Assembly: GCF_000744705.1 (NCBI RefSeq)
Contig: NZ_JQML01000001.1
Location: 682,001 to 746,000, forward strand
Origin: Streptacidiphilus albus JL83
GTDB taxonomy: Bacteria > Actinomycetota > Actinomycetes > Streptomycetales > Streptomycetaceae
Length of the DNA stretch: 64,000 nucleotides
Reading direction: 5' to 3'
In this document: one piece after another, positions 45,072-54,052 of the stretch
Layout of the letters: the number at the start of each line of letters is the position of its first letter
Position numbering within the stretch: position 1 is the first letter of the stretch
Notes under the pieces: generated by a model
Seen by the model: the letters and a program-made list of their open reading frames with translations, nothing else
Databases searched by the model: none
Told to the model about the DNA's origin: nothing
Program-made: the position numbers and the translations under genes

Positions 45072-45842
45072 ATGTTCGGTAACCGGGCGGCACGGATCGC
45101 GGTGCTGGTGGCCGAGCGGGCGGCGCGGCACGGCGGGCCGGTCGGCGTGGCCGACGTGTGCGCCGCCGCCGTGGAGTCCCTGCCGGTCGGCGGCGCCGGG
45201 ATCTCGGCCATGTCGCCCACGGTGGCCGGCTACCCGCTGTGCAGCACCGACAGCATCAGCGAACAGCTGGAGGAACTGCAGCTCACGCTCGGGGAGGGCC
45301 CCTGTGTGGACGCCTTCGCGCTGGGAGCCGCGGTGTGGACGCCGGACCTGCGCGCCGAGGACTCGCTGAGCCGCTGGCCGGTGTTCGCCCCGGCCGCGGT
45401 CGACGCCGGAGCCGCTGCCGTCTTCGCGTTCCCGCTGCGGATCGGGGCGATCAGCCCCGGTGTGCTGGACCTCTACTCCCGCCTCCCGCTCCTGCTGGGC
45501 CCGCAGGAACTGGCCGAGGCGACCGCCTTCGCCGACTTCGCCACGCTGGTCCTGCTCAACACCAGGGCCGCCGAACGCGGTGGCGTCGCCGCCGGATACG
45601 AGCCGGAGCCGGTCGGCTCCGGCTACCGCGCCGAGATCGACCAGGCCACCGGCATGCTGACCGGGCAGATCGGCGTCGGCATCGAGGAGGCGTTCATCCG
45701 GCTGCGGGCCCACGCCTACGCCCACAACCGTCGGATCTCCGAGGTCGCGGCCGACGTGGTCGGCCGCCGGCTGCGCTTCCCGCCCGATCCCGAGCCCGAC
45801 CCGCCGCTGGGCGGAGTGGGCGAGGTGGACGATGGACCATGA
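45072..45842 (+). CDS. GAF-ANTAR RNA-binding antiterminator
   Basis: 256 aa. GAF at residues about 15-165 (QLTLGEGPCVDAFALGAAVW, VFAFPLRIGAISPGVLDLYS). ANTAR at about 180-240 (IDQATGMLTGQIGVGIEEAF, then YAHNRRISEVAADVVG). ANTAR domains bind paired hairpins in nascent RNA to block termination. The GAF would bind a ligand or partner. A second GAF-ANTAR gene follows 80 bp downstream. Confidence 0.92.
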   Translation: MFGNRAARIAVLVAERAARHGGPVGVADVCAAAVESLPVGGAGISAMSPTVAGYPLCSTDSISEQLEELQLTLGEGPCVDAFALGAAVWTPDLRAEDSLSRWPVFAPAAVDAGAAAVFAFPLRIGAISPGVLDLYSRLPLLLGPQELAEATAFADFATLVLLNTRAAERGGVAAGYEPEPVGSGYRAEIDQATGMLTGQIGVGIEEAFIRLRAHAYAHNRRISEVAADVVGRRLRFPPDPEPDPPLGGVGEVDDGP

Positions 45843-45922
45843 CCACGTGACAGGCCGCCAGGAACGACCGCACGCATTCCCGCTCGTGGCGAGCGGGACC
45901 AGTCTCGAACAAGGTGACCGCC

Positions 45923-46639
45923 ATGGATGAACAACTGCTCGCCAAGACCTTCGTCGAACTGGCGGACAATCTCGTCGCCGACTTCGACCTCATCGACTTC
46001 CTGCGCCTGCTGGCCGACCGCTGTGTGGGCGTGCTCGGCGTGGGCGCGGCCGGGGTGCTGCTCGCCGATCTCAACGGCGAGCTCCGGGTGATGGCCGCCT
46101 CCAGCGAGCAGGCCCGGCTGGTGGAGCTCTTCCAGATCCAGAACGACGAGGGCCCGTGCCTGGAGTGCTTCCGCACCGGTGCCCCGGTGACCGTGCCCGA
46201 CCTGGCCGCCGAGGCGCTGCGCTGGCCGCAGTTCGTCGCCCAGGCCCAGCTGCGGGGGTTCACCGGCGTCCAGGCCCTGCCGATGCGGCTGCGCGACGAC
46301 GTCGTCGGGGCGCTCAACCTGTTCAGCTCCGGCCCGAACCGGTTCGACCCGGCCGCGGTCCCGCTGGGCCAGGCCCTGGCCGACGTCGCCACCATCAGCC
46401 TGCTGCAGCAGCGCTCCACCCGGGCCAACAGCCTGCTGAACGAACAGCTGCAGACCGCGCTGAACAGCCGCGTACTGATCGAACAGGCCAAGGGAAAGCT
46501 CGCCGAGCGCCTCGACATCGACATGGAGCAGGCGTTCACCGCCCTCCGCAGCTACGCCCGCGCCCACCAGCGGCGGCTGTCCGACCTCGCCCTGGCCTTC
46601 GTCAACGGCACCGAACCCCTCACCGACCTGGTCGTCTGA
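45923..46639 (+). CDS. GAF-ANTAR RNA-binding antiterminator
   Basis: 238 aa from ATG 45923 (AAGG upstream). GAF at residues about 10-165 (LIDFLRLLADRCVGVLGVGA, NDEGPCLECFRTGAPVTVPD). ANTAR at about 170-230 (IEQAKGKLAERLDIDMEQAF, ARAHQRRLSDLALAFVNG). A very common Streptomyces architecture. It ends 15 bp before the convergent FabG-type gene that begins the biosynthetic cluster. Confidence 0.93.
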   Translation: MDEQLLAKTFVELADNLVADFDLIDFLRLLADRCVGVLGVGAAGVLLADLNGELRVMAASSEQARLVELFQIQNDEGPCLECFRTGAPVTVPDLAAEALRWPQFVAQAQLRGFTGVQALPMRLRDDVVGALNLFSSGPNRFDPAAVPLGQALADVATISLLQQRSTRANSLLNEQLQTALNSRVLIEQAKGKLAERLDIDMEQAFTALRSYARAHQRRLSDLALAFVNGTEPLTDLVV

Positions 46640-46654
46640 GCCTGCCGGCGCCGG

Positions 46655-47371
46655 CTACATGCCCATACCGATGCCACCGCTCACCGGCAGCACCGCTCCG
46701 GTGATGTAACCCGCGCTCTCCCCTGCCAGGAACCGGACGGCCGCCACCACCTCGTCGACCGAACCGGGGCGGCCCAGCGGGGTCATCCGCATCAGCTCCT
46801 CCATCCGCCTGGCCGACAGCGCCGCCGTCATCCCGGTGTCGATGATCCCGGGAGCCACGACGTTGACCGTGATGCCCCGGTCGCCGATCTCCCACACCAG
46901 CGATCGGGCGAGTCCGAGCAGCCCGGTCTTCGAGGCCGCGTAGTTGGTCTGCCCCGGCGAGCCCAGGAACCCCAGGGCCGAGGAGAGCAGCACGACCCGC
47001 CCGCGCCGCTCCGCGAGCATGCTCCGCACGGCGGCCCGCACGGTCACGAACGTGCCGGTGAGATTGGTCCTGATCACCTCGTCGAACGCCTCGTCGGACA
47101 TCCGCAGCATCGGGCCGTCCCGGGTGATGCCGGCGTTGGCCACCACCACCTCCACCGGGCCGTGGGCGGTCTCCGCCTGCTTCAGCGCGTGTTCGACCTC
47201 GCCCGGCACGGCGACATCCGCCCGGATGCCCAGCAGCGCCTCGGGCAGCCCCTCGGGTCGTCCCTCCCCCCGGTGGGTGACCGCCACCCGGTCGCCGTCC
47301 GCGGCGAACGCCTTGGCCACGGCCAGGCCGATGCCGCGGTTGCCTCCGGTGATGAAGACCGATCGGCTCAT
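46655..47371 (-). CDS. 3-oxoacyl-ACP reductase (FabG-type SDR)
   Basis: 238 aa. SDR with SVFITGGNRGIGLAVAKAFA (cofactor loop), NAGIT, Ser of VVLLSSALGFLG, and the catalytic YAASK. DRGITVNVVAPGIIDTGMT and GAVLPVSGGIGMGM match FabG-like ketoreductases. It is the last gene of the leftward type II fatty-acid set (KSIII, ACP, KS, KR), starting 49 bp after the KS stop with GGAAGG as ribosome site. Role: NADPH reduction of the beta-ketoacyl-ACP made by the cluster KS enzymes. Confidence 0.92.
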   Translation of the reverse strand: MSRSVFITGGNRGIGLAVAKAFAADGDRVAVTHRGEGRPEGLPEALLGIRADVAVPGEVEHALKQAETAHGPVEVVVANAGITRDGPMLRMSDEAFDEVIRTNLTGTFVTVRAAVRSMLAERRGRVVLLSSALGFLGSPGQTNYAASKTGLLGLARSLVWEIGDRGITVNVVAPGIIDTGMTAALSARRMEELMRMTPLGRPGSVDEVVAAVRFLAGESAGYITGAVLPVSGGIGMGM

Positions 47372-47420
47372 GGTGCGTCCTTCCCTGTTCGACGGTTCAC
47401 TCGGCGGCTCGCTCGGCGGC

Positions 47421-48650
47421 TCAGGCCGCGGTGAGCAGCAGGACGGCGTTGTGGCCGCCGAAGCCGAGCGAGGTGCTGACCGCCACCTCGATGCGGCCGC
47501 TGCGCGGCTCGCCGCTGACGATGTCCAGGTCGATCTCGGGGTCCTGGTTCTTGAGGTTGGCCGTCGGCGGCACCAGGCCGCGCTCGATGGCCAGGACGGT
47601 GTAGGCGGCCTCGATCGCCCCCGCCGCGGCGAGGGTGTGGCCGGTCACGCCCTTGGTCGAGGTCACCACCGGCCGGTCGCCGAGCACCCGGCGCAGCATC
47701 CGGCCCTCGATCACGTCGTTCATCGGGGTGGCGGTGCCGTGCGCGTTCACATGGTCGACGTCCGAGGCGGCGACGCCGGCGTCGGCCAGGGCGGTGCGCA
47801 GCGCCTGTTCGATGCCCTCCCCGTCGGGCCTGGGCGCGGTGGGGTGGTGGGCGTCGGAGGCGGCGCCGTAGCCGCGCACCACGGCGCGGACCGAGGCGCC
47901 CCTGGCCCGGGCGTCGGCGGCGCGTTCGAGGACCAGCACCCCGGCCGCCTCGCCCGCCACGAAGCCGTCCCGTTCGATGTCGAACGGACGGCCGGCGCTC
48001 TCCGGGCTCTCCCGCCGCCGGGACAGGGCGCCCATCTTGGCCAGACCCGCCATCGCGGTGGGGGTGAGCGCGGACTCGCTGCCCCCGGCCAGGACGATGT
48101 CGCACTCCCCGTTGCGGAGCATGCTCCGGGCCACGCCGAGGGCGGTGGTCCCGGACGCGCAGGCGGTGGCGGTCACCAGGCTGGGCCCGCGGGCGCCGCA
48201 GTCGATGGCGACGTAGCCGGCGACCATGTTGGGCAGGTACTTGGGCACCGTCAGCGGCGAGACCTTGGTGGGTCCGTCCTCGCGCAGGGTGCGGCACTGC
48301 TCCTCGAAGGTGGCGGTGCCGCCCAGGGAGTTGCCGAGCACCACGCCGACCCGGCCGCCGTCCCAGGCGCCCGGCTCCCAGCCGGCGTCCGCGATCGCCT
48401 GCCGGGCGGCCACGATGGCGAGTTGGACGAACCGTTCGAGCTGCCAGGAGGAGAAGCCGCCGAGGAGGGCCTCCGGGTCGAAACCCGGCACCCGGCAGTC
48501 GAAGTCGACCTGGAGCCCGCTGAGCGCCGCGTCCGTCGTGGCGCAGGAAACCCCCGAGGTGACGCGCTCCCAGTTGCTCTCGACGCCGATGCCGGCCGGC
48601 GTCACCAGCCCCAGTCCGGTGACCACGACCTCCGTGTCGTCGCGCGGCAT
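47421..48650 (-). CDS. Beta-ketoacyl-ACP synthase II (FabF-type)
   Basis: 409 aa, normal KAS I/II length. Catalytic Cys in VTATACASGTTALG, His in NAHGTATPMNDV and His in GVTGHTLAAAGAIEA; the end is GFGGHNAVLLL. It condenses malonyl-ACP with acyl-ACP. Its ATG overlaps the ACP stop (ATGA at 48650), so the two are translated together and are likely a dedicated pair. There is only one KS of this type and no chain-length-factor partner, so a type II aromatic PKS is unlikely. Confidence 0.95.
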   Translation of the reverse strand: MPRDDTEVVVTGLGLVTPAGIGVESNWERVTSGVSCATTDAALSGLQVDFDCRVPGFDPEALLGGFSSWQLERFVQLAIVAARQAIADAGWEPGAWDGGRVGVVLGNSLGGTATFEEQCRTLREDGPTKVSPLTVPKYLPNMVAGYVAIDCGARGPSLVTATACASGTTALGVARSMLRNGECDIVLAGGSESALTPTAMAGLAKMGALSRRRESPESAGRPFDIERDGFVAGEAAGVLVLERAADARARGASVRAVVRGYGAASDAHHPTAPRPDGEGIEQALRTALADAGVAASDVDHVNAHGTATPMNDVIEGRMLRRVLGDRPVVTSTKGVTGHTLAAAGAIEAAYTVLAIERGLVPPTANLKNQDPEIDLDIVSGEPRSGRIEVAVSTSLGFGGHNAVLLLTAA

Positions 48651-48889
48651 CAGCCGGCCACTCCCTTGGTCCGGAGCAGCTCGGCGAGGGCGGCCACGGT
48701 CATCTCCTCGGTGAGCTCCCCGTCCTCCATCAGGACGTCGAACTCCTTGTCCAGCACCAGACCGAACTCGATCAGGACGAGGGAGTCGAAGGAGAGGTTC
48801 CCCAGGGTCACCTCGGGGCCGATGGCGGCGCTCTTGACCTTGAACCGCTCGGTGAGCAGCGCGGAGATGCGTTCTTCGGTCGCGTTCAT
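48650..48889 (-). CDS. Acyl carrier protein
   Basis: 79 aa. Helical ACP with the 4'-phosphopantetheine site in LGNLSFDSLVLIEFGLVLD (Ser of FDSLV). Overlaps the downstream KS gene by ATGA. Dedicated carrier for the chain built by the KSIII, KS and KR encoded around it. Confidence 0.93.
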   Translation of the reverse strand: MNATEERISALLTERFKVKSAAIGPEVTLGNLSFDSLVLIEFGLVLDKEFDVLMEDGELTEEMTVAALAELLRTKGVAG

Positions 48890-49009
48890 GGCAGGACTCC
48901 TTGACGGTGTGTCCGTGCGGTCGCACGGTTCGGAGGGCGGCCGGGCGATGGGGCGGGCGATGGCCGGGCATCGGGGCGGGCGGTGGGCGGGTGGCCCGGA
49001 GGGGGCGGC

Positions 49010-50011
49010 TCAGGCCGCGACCACGTCCGGCCAGACCAGTCCGACCGAGCCCCAGGTCAGCCCGCCGCCGAAGCCGCCCAGGACGACGCGCTGCCCGGCG
49101 AGCAGTTCGCCGCGGCGCACTCCGTCGGCCAGGGCGAGCGGGATCGACGCGGCGACCGTGTTGCCGACGCGCTCGATATTGCGGACGAAGCGGTCCGCCG
49201 GCAGGCCGATGCGCTCGGCGACCGCCACCAGGATGCGGGAGTTGGCCTGGTGCAGCACCACCCGGTCGAGGTCGTCCAGCCGCCAGTCCAGCAGCCGCGC
49301 GGTGGTCTCGACCGACGCGGCCATGTGCCGGACCGCCTCGGCGAACACGGCCCGGCCCTCCATGGTGAAGAACTCGGCGTCCGGCTCGGCCGGCCGGCCG
49401 GTCGAGCGCTGCCGGGATCCGCCGGCCGCCACCTCCAGCAGGCGGCTGCGGGTGCCGTCGCTGCCCAGGTGGAGTCCCTTGAGCGCGCCGGGTTCCGCCG
49501 GGGCGCCGGCCCGCAGCAGCACCGCTCCGGCGCCGTCGCCGAAGATCGCCCGGGTGGTCCGGTCCGCGGGGTTGAGGATGGTCGAGAACGTGTCCGCCCC
49601 GATGACCAGCACCGTCCCGGCGGTTCCGGACTCGACCAGGGCGGCCGAGACGCCCAGCGCGTAGACGAAGCCGGTGCAGACCGCGGCGATGTCGAAGGCC
49701 GCGGCCCCGCCGAGGCCCAGTCGGGCGGCGACCTCGGGAGCGGTGGCGGGGCAGCTGCGGTCCGGGGTGCTCGTCGCCAGGACGACCATGTCGGCCCGCT
49801 CGGTCCCGGCCGACTTCAGCGCCCGTCCCCCGGCCTCGACCGCGAGGTCCCCGGTGGACTCGCCAGGGGCGACGATGTGTCGTTGCTCTATCCCGGTGCG
49901 GGTGCTGATCCACTCCGCCGAGGTGTCCAACCGGGCGGCCAGGTCGTCATTGGTCACCACCGTCTCCGGCACCCAGGCGCCCAGACCGGCCACCACCGCC
50001 GCCCGGTTCAT
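49010..50011 (-). CDS. Beta-ketoacyl-ACP synthase III (FabH-type)
   Basis: 333 aa, full length. Catalytic triad in family positions: Cys in FDIAAVCTGFVYALG, His in VVLHQANSRILVAV, Asn in ERVGNTVAASIPLA. FabH enzymes start chains from an acyl-CoA and malonyl-ACP, so this would set the starter unit. First gene of the leftward operon, 120 bp before the ACP gene and divergent from the AfsA-like gene. Confidence 0.95.
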   Translation of the reverse strand: MNRAAVVAGLGAWVPETVVTNDDLAARLDTSAEWISTRTGIEQRHIVAPGESTGDLAVEAGGRALKSAGTERADMVVLATSTPDRSCPATAPEVAARLGLGGAAAFDIAAVCTGFVYALGVSAALVESGTAGTVLVIGADTFSTILNPADRTTRAIFGDGAGAVLLRAGAPAEPGALKGLHLGSDGTRSRLLEVAAGGSRQRSTGRPAEPDAEFFTMEGRAVFAEAVRHMAASVETTARLLDWRLDDLDRVVLHQANSRILVAVAERIGLPADRFVRNIERVGNTVAASIPLALADGVRRGELLAGQRVVLGGFGGGLTWGSVGLVWPDVVAA

Positions 50012-50136
50012 CCGGGGCCGCAGCGGCCGCTGCGGCCACTGGGTCCGCAGGGGAATTCGGTCACCGTCTCGCTCCCTTCGTCGCTTTCGCCTGCTCCCAT
50101 CCTGTCCGCCCCCGCTCCTCCGCCGCTCCGCCCCCG

Positions 50137-50197
50137 CTCAGCCCCCGCTCACCGGGCGCTCAGCCCCGGCCCACCGCCGCCGTGGGCGGGGGCTGAG
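50137..50197. promoter_or_regulatory. Long inverted repeat in the divergent promoter of the biosynthetic cluster
   Basis: CTCAGCCCCCGCTCAC (50137-50152) and GTGGGCGGGGGCTGAG (50182-50197) pair over 16 bp with one G-T-type mismatch. It lies between the leftward KSIII operon (start 50011) and the rightward AfsA operon (start 50285). It could be an operator or a leader hairpin of the AfsA transcript. Confidence 0.45.
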
Positions 50198-50284
50198 GGA
50201 GGGAGTGGCGCGGGCGGCCAGGGTGGAGGGAGTCCCTGTCCCTGGCACCAACCGGTACGAGCCCCACGGGAAGCGAGGATCAGC

Positions 50285-51307
50285 GTGGCAGTCACCTCCG
50301 AGTGGGAGAAGACCCGCTCCAAGATGTCCGAGCTCGAATTCGTCCGCACCGTCGACCGCGACCTGGTGCACCGCAGCGCCCTGTCCGAACTCTTCCTGAC
50401 CGACAGCAGGCGGGTCGACCAGGACGGCTTCGTCTCCGCCGCCCAGTTGCCCTCCTCCCACGCCTACTACAGCGACCACACGGGTCCCTCGCCGATCGAT
50501 CCGCTGCTCCTGCTCGAATGCTGCCGCCAGGCCGAGACCCACGCGGTGCACGCGCACTTCGGGGCGCCGGAGAGCCAGAAGTTCGTGCTGGCCTCCTGGT
50601 CGATGGAGCTGCCGGGGCTCGCGTCGGTGCGGCTCGAACCGGGTCCGCTGGAGCTGGCGATGACCGTCGCCACCCACGACGGCCAGTGGCGGGACGGGGT
50701 GCTGCGCGCCCTCGGCTACACCATCCAGCTGTACGTCTCCGAGCAGCACGTCGGCGAGACCCGGATCCAGGCCGGCTACCTGCCGACCGAGGTCTACGAG
50801 GCGATGCGCGAGCGGTACCGCACCAGTCGGCTGCCCTCCTCCGAAGCGTTCCGCGCCGATCCTGCGGGCGAGCCGGTGGAGCCGGGCCGGGTCGGGCGCA
50901 ACCAGCCGGACAACGTGGTCCTGCTGGACCCGGTCCACGAGCCGGACTCGGTCCGGGCGCGGCTGCGGGTCGCGGGTGCGCACCCCAGCCTCTTCGACCA
51001 CGCCCAGGACCACCATCCGGGGATGGTGCTGATGGAGGCCGGCCGCCAACTGAGCGTGCTGGCAGCCGAGGAGTTCGGCATAGCGGCGGCGGACCGCTGC
51101 GTCGTGACCGGGCTGGACGCCTCGTTCACCAGCTACGCGGAGCTGGACAGCCCGCTCACGGTGAGCGCCCGCCGTCCGACCGCCGAGGAACGGCAGGACG
51201 AGGGCACCCGGCTGCACACCGTGTTCGCGCAGGACGGCAGGACCATCGCCGAGGCCTCGTTCACGGTCACCGACGGACTCGTGCCCCGCGCCGGGGCCGC
51301 GCAGTGA
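50285..51307 (+). CDS. AfsA-family gamma-butyrolactone synthase-like protein
   Basis: 340 aa from GTG 50285. Two AfsA (hotdog) repeats: residues about 15-150 (VHRSALSELFLTDSRRVDQD, DPLLLLECCRQAETHAVHAH) and 200-330 (DHAQDHHPGMVLMEAGRQLS), each with the family E-x2-RQ segment. AfsA/ScbA proteins join a beta-ketoacyl-ACP to dihydroxyacetone phosphate on the way to gamma-butyrolactones. The adjoining dedicated KSIII/KS/ACP/KR set could supply that acyl-ACP, and an HAD phosphatase and SDR follow. No ArpA-type receptor gene is next to it. It could instead be a divergent hotdog enzyme such as a dehydratase. Confidence 0.88.
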   Translation: MAVTSEWEKTRSKMSELEFVRTVDRDLVHRSALSELFLTDSRRVDQDGFVSAAQLPSSHAYYSDHTGPSPIDPLLLLECCRQAETHAVHAHFGAPESQKFVLASWSMELPGLASVRLEPGPLELAMTVATHDGQWRDGVLRALGYTIQLYVSEQHVGETRIQAGYLPTEVYEAMRERYRTSRLPSSEAFRADPAGEPVEPGRVGRNQPDNVVLLDPVHEPDSVRARLRVAGAHPSLFDHAQDHHPGMVLMEAGRQLSVLAAEEFGIAAADRCVVTGLDASFTSYAELDSPLTVSARRPTAEERQDEGTRLHTVFAQDGRTIAEASFTVTDGLVPRAGAAQ

Positions 51308-52461
51308 GACTGACCCGGCCGCTCCGGATCGTCGCCGCGCGCACCGTCGTCCCCGACACGGTGGAGACCGTGACCGAGGCCGTGGCCCGCGGGGCGCTGG
51401 CGGCCGAGGACGTGTCGGCCACCGGCTACCGGCAGCTCCCGGTCTCCGAGACCGAGGCGGCGCCCGAGCTGGCCGTGCGCGCGGCCGCGGCCTGTCTGGC
51501 CGCGGCGGGCCTCGACGCCGGGGCCGTCGATCTGCTGGTCCACGCCTGGACCTACCACCAGGGCCACGACTTCTGGTCCCCGGCCCACTACGTCGCCCAC
51601 GGTCTGGGCGCGCTCCGGGCCACGGCGCTGGGGATCCAGCAGATGTGCAACGGCGGCGCCGCCGCCCTGGAGACCGCCGCCGCCTGGCTGCAGGCCGATC
51701 CGCGGCTGCACACCGCCGTGGTCACCACCGCGGACCGGTTCTGCGCCCCGGGATTCGACCGCTGGCGCGGTGACTACGGCCTCTGGTACGGCGACGGGGC
51801 CACGGCGGCGCTGCTCCGGTCCACCCTCCCGGGCGAGGCGGGACGGGCGGACTGGACCGACGAGGGCTCGCTGGACCTGCTGGCCCTCCGCTCGACCACG
51901 GCGGCCGAGCTGGAGACCATGCACCGGGGCCGGGACGGGTTCAGCCGGGCCCCGCACGCCCACGGCGGCACGGTCGACGTCCGCCGGACCAAGAAGGCGT
52001 TCCTGGAGGCCAACGGCAAGGAGTCGTTCGCGCGGACCGTGCGGCTGCGGGTCCCCGAACTGATCCGGTCGAGCACGGCCGAGGCCGGTATCGCCGCCGA
52101 CGACCCGGGCCTGCGCTGCGTGGTGCTGCCGCGGATCGGACGGACGGCACTGGAGTCCGCGTACGTGCCGGCGGTGGCCCTGGCGACCGGCGCGCCCGCC
52201 CTGGACCTGGGTGGGCTCACCGGGCACCTGGGGGCGGGCGACATGCTGGCCGGCTTCGCCGCCCTGGTCGACCAGAAGCTGATCGCTCCCGGCGAGACGG
52301 CCCTGGTCCTCAGCGCCGGGGGCGGGTTCACCTGGTCCTGCGCCGTCGTCCGGCGCCCGGCCCCGGCGAGCCCGGCCCCGGCAGGCACGGCCCGGCAGGC
52401 ACGGCCCCGGCAGGCACGGCCCCCGCAAGCACGGACAGAGAGGCAAGCCTGTGAACACTGA
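51304..52461 (+). CDS. KSIII-like (thiolase-fold) protein with altered active site
   Basis: 385 aa from GTG 51304 (GTGA overlap with the AfsA-like gene). Thiolase fold with a FabH-like nucleophile, Cys115, in GIQQMCNGGAAALETAAAWL. The FabH His motif is replaced by RCVVLPRIGRTALESAY, and the Asn motif by LTGHLGAGDMLAGFAALV, giving His instead of Asn. Such KSIII relatives act as acyltransferases (esterifying or amide-forming) rather than condensing enzymes. The C-terminal tail is an RQARP-like repeat coded by 16-17 bp tandem units. Likely acylates the cluster product. Confidence 0.85.
   Translation: MRLTRPLRIVAARTVVPDTVETVTEAVARGALAAEDVSATGYRQLPVSETEAAPELAVRAAAACLAAAGLDAGAVDLLVHAWTYHQGHDFWSPAHYVAHGLGALRATALGIQQMCNGGAAALETAAAWLQADPRLHTAVVTTADRFCAPGFDRWRGDYGLWYGDGATAALLRSTLPGEAGRADWTDEGSLDLLALRSTTAAELETMHRGRDGFSRAPHAHGGTVDVRRTKKAFLEANGKESFARTVRLRVPELIRSSTAEAGIAADDPGLRCVVLPRIGRTALESAYVPAVALATGAPALDLGGLTGHLGAGDMLAGFAALVDQKLIAPGETALVLSAGGGFTWSCAVVRRPAPASPAPAGTARQARPRQARPPQARTERQACEH
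52378..52432. repeat. Short tandem repeats in the tail of the KSIII-like gene
   Basis: Three to four imperfect copies of a 16-17 bp unit, CCCGGCAGGCACGGC and variants, encode the Arg/Pro/Ala-rich last 30 residues. Confidence 0.7.
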
Positions 52462-54052
52462 ACCGAGCGACCGTACCCGGACCGCTCCGGTCCTGGTCGT
52501 CGGCGCCGGCCCGGTCGGCCTGGTCGTGGCCTGCGACCTGATGCGGCAGCACATCCCGGTCCGGATCATCGACGAGTCCCCGAGCGCCACCGTCCACTCG
52601 CGGGCGGTCATCATGTGGCCGCGCAGCCTGGAACTGCTGCGTCGCATCGGCGTCGCGCACCAACTGGCGCAGACCGGCAAGCACATCGACGCGGTCTCCT
52701 TCTACTCGGGCGAACGCCGGCTCGGCGCCATCGAGATGAGCCGGCTGGACGACACCCCGTACCCCTACGGCCTGTGCACCCCGCAGTGGCAGACCGAGGA
52801 CGTCATCCGCAAGCGCCTGGTCGAGCTGGGCGGCCAGGTGGAGACCGAGGTCTCGCTGGTCGGCCTGGACAACTCGGGCGAACGCCCGGCGGCGACCCTC
52901 CGGCACGCCGACGGATCGACGGAGCAGGTCGAGGCCGAGTGGGTGGTCGGCGCGGACGGCGCGCACAGCGCGGTACGGGAGCTGCTGGGCATCGAGTTCC
53001 AGGGCCGGGGGGCCGACGTCCTGTTCGCCATCGGCGACGGCCCGCTCGACGGACCGCTGCCGCCCGACGAGATGGTCTACTGCTACACCGGGGGCGGGGC
53101 GATGGGCCTGGCGCCCTTCGGCGACGGCACCTACCGGGTGGCGTGCAGCGTCCCGGTGTGGAACGACGAGGACGCGCCCCCGCGCGAGCTGTTCCAGGAG
53201 AGCCTGGACCGCGTGGTGCCGTTCACCGCCCGGCTCGGCGAGCTGAAGTGGACCACGGTCTACCGCGCCCGCCGCAGGACCGCCGCCACCTTCCGGGCCG
53301 GCCGCTGCTTCCTGGTGGGCGACGCGGCGCACATCTTCAGCGCCGCCGGATCCCAGGGGATGAACACCGGCATCCAGGACGCGGTGAACCTCGCCTGGAA
53401 GCTGGGCGGCGTGATCCACGGCACCGTCGACGCCGGCGTGCTGGACTCCTACGACCCGGAGCGCCGGCACTCGGCCGAGCGGATCTCCCTGGTGACGGCG
53501 AAGCAGACGACCTGGGGACTGATCGACACGCCGGTGCGGGTCGCGTTCCGCGATGCCGTGGTGCGCGGCGCCCGGCGCACCGGCGTGCTGCAGCGCCTGG
53601 TGACACCGCTGATGAGCCAGCTCAGCGTCGACTACGCGGCGGACCGGGCGGACGCGAAGGTCGACGTCCGCTGGCGCGACCGCCCGTTGCGGGTGGGCGA
53701 GCGGCTGCCGGTGTTCGTCGCCGACCAGGGCGCGGGCCCGGACGGGAACGACCCGTGGCCGACCGTGGCCGCCGACGGGTTCAGCCTGCTGCTGTGGTCG
53801 GGCGGCCGCCGCGGCGCCCGGTGGCAGAGCGGTGTCGAGGCGGTGCGCTCGGCCCTCGGGTCCCGGTGCGCGGTGCTGGACGTGTCGGCGTGGTCGGTGC
53901 TGCGGGGCTCGCTGGGCGCCCGTCCCCGGGCCGTGGTCCTCCGGCCCGACGGGCACATCGCCGCGCTGGAGTCGTCGGTGGAACCCGAGCTCCTGGGGCG
54001 CACGCTCGACCGGGTCGGCGCGCTGACCCCCGCTCAGGAGGCCCGCGGGTGA
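52451..54052 (+). CDS. FAD-dependent class A aromatic monooxygenase-like enzyme (PHBH fold)
   Basis: 533 aa from GTG 52451, overlapping the previous gene by 11 bp. FAD motifs: VLVVGAGPVGLVVACDLM (GxGxxG), VEAEWVVGADGAHSAVR (DG), and CFLVGDAAHIFSAAGSQGMN (GD). Residues about 395-530 form the C-terminal thioredoxin-like domain of MhpA/RdmE-type enzymes, here without a redox Cys pair. It hydroxylates or Baeyer-Villiger-oxidises a substrate with NAD(P)H and O2; a tailoring role in the cluster is likely. Confidence 0.9.
   Translation: MNTEPSDRTRTAPVLVVGAGPVGLVVACDLMRQHIPVRIIDESPSATVHSRAVIMWPRSLELLRRIGVAHQLAQTGKHIDAVSFYSGERRLGAIEMSRLDDTPYPYGLCTPQWQTEDVIRKRLVELGGQVETEVSLVGLDNSGERPAATLRHADGSTEQVEAEWVVGADGAHSAVRELLGIEFQGRGADVLFAIGDGPLDGPLPPDEMVYCYTGGGAMGLAPFGDGTYRVACSVPVWNDEDAPPRELFQESLDRVVPFTARLGELKWTTVYRARRRTAATFRAGRCFLVGDAAHIFSAAGSQGMNTGIQDAVNLAWKLGGVIHGTVDAGVLDSYDPERRHSAERISLVTAKQTTWGLIDTPVRVAFRDAVVRGARRTGVLQRLVTPLMSQLSVDYAADRADAKVDVRWRDRPLRVGERLPVFVADQGAGPDGNDPWPTVAADGFSLLLWSGGRRGARWQSGVEAVRSALGSRCAVLDVSAWSVLRGSLGARPRAVVLRPDGHIAALESSVEPELLGRTLDRVGALTPAQEARG

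Noticed and set aside
44972-45082. 36-codon frame overlapping the first GAF-ANTAR start
   Set aside because: No family, weak ribosome site and GC-rich background; kept only as a possible coupled leader.
46655-50011. Type II aromatic polyketide synthase
   Set aside because: Only one KS with an intact Cys, no chain-length factor, no cyclase or aromatase in this set; a fatty-acid-type assembly fits better.
48983-50284. Long plus-strand frame leading into the AfsA-like gene
   Set aside because: The upstream part is the complement of KSIII; the real AfsA-like start is GTG 50285 with the family N terminus.
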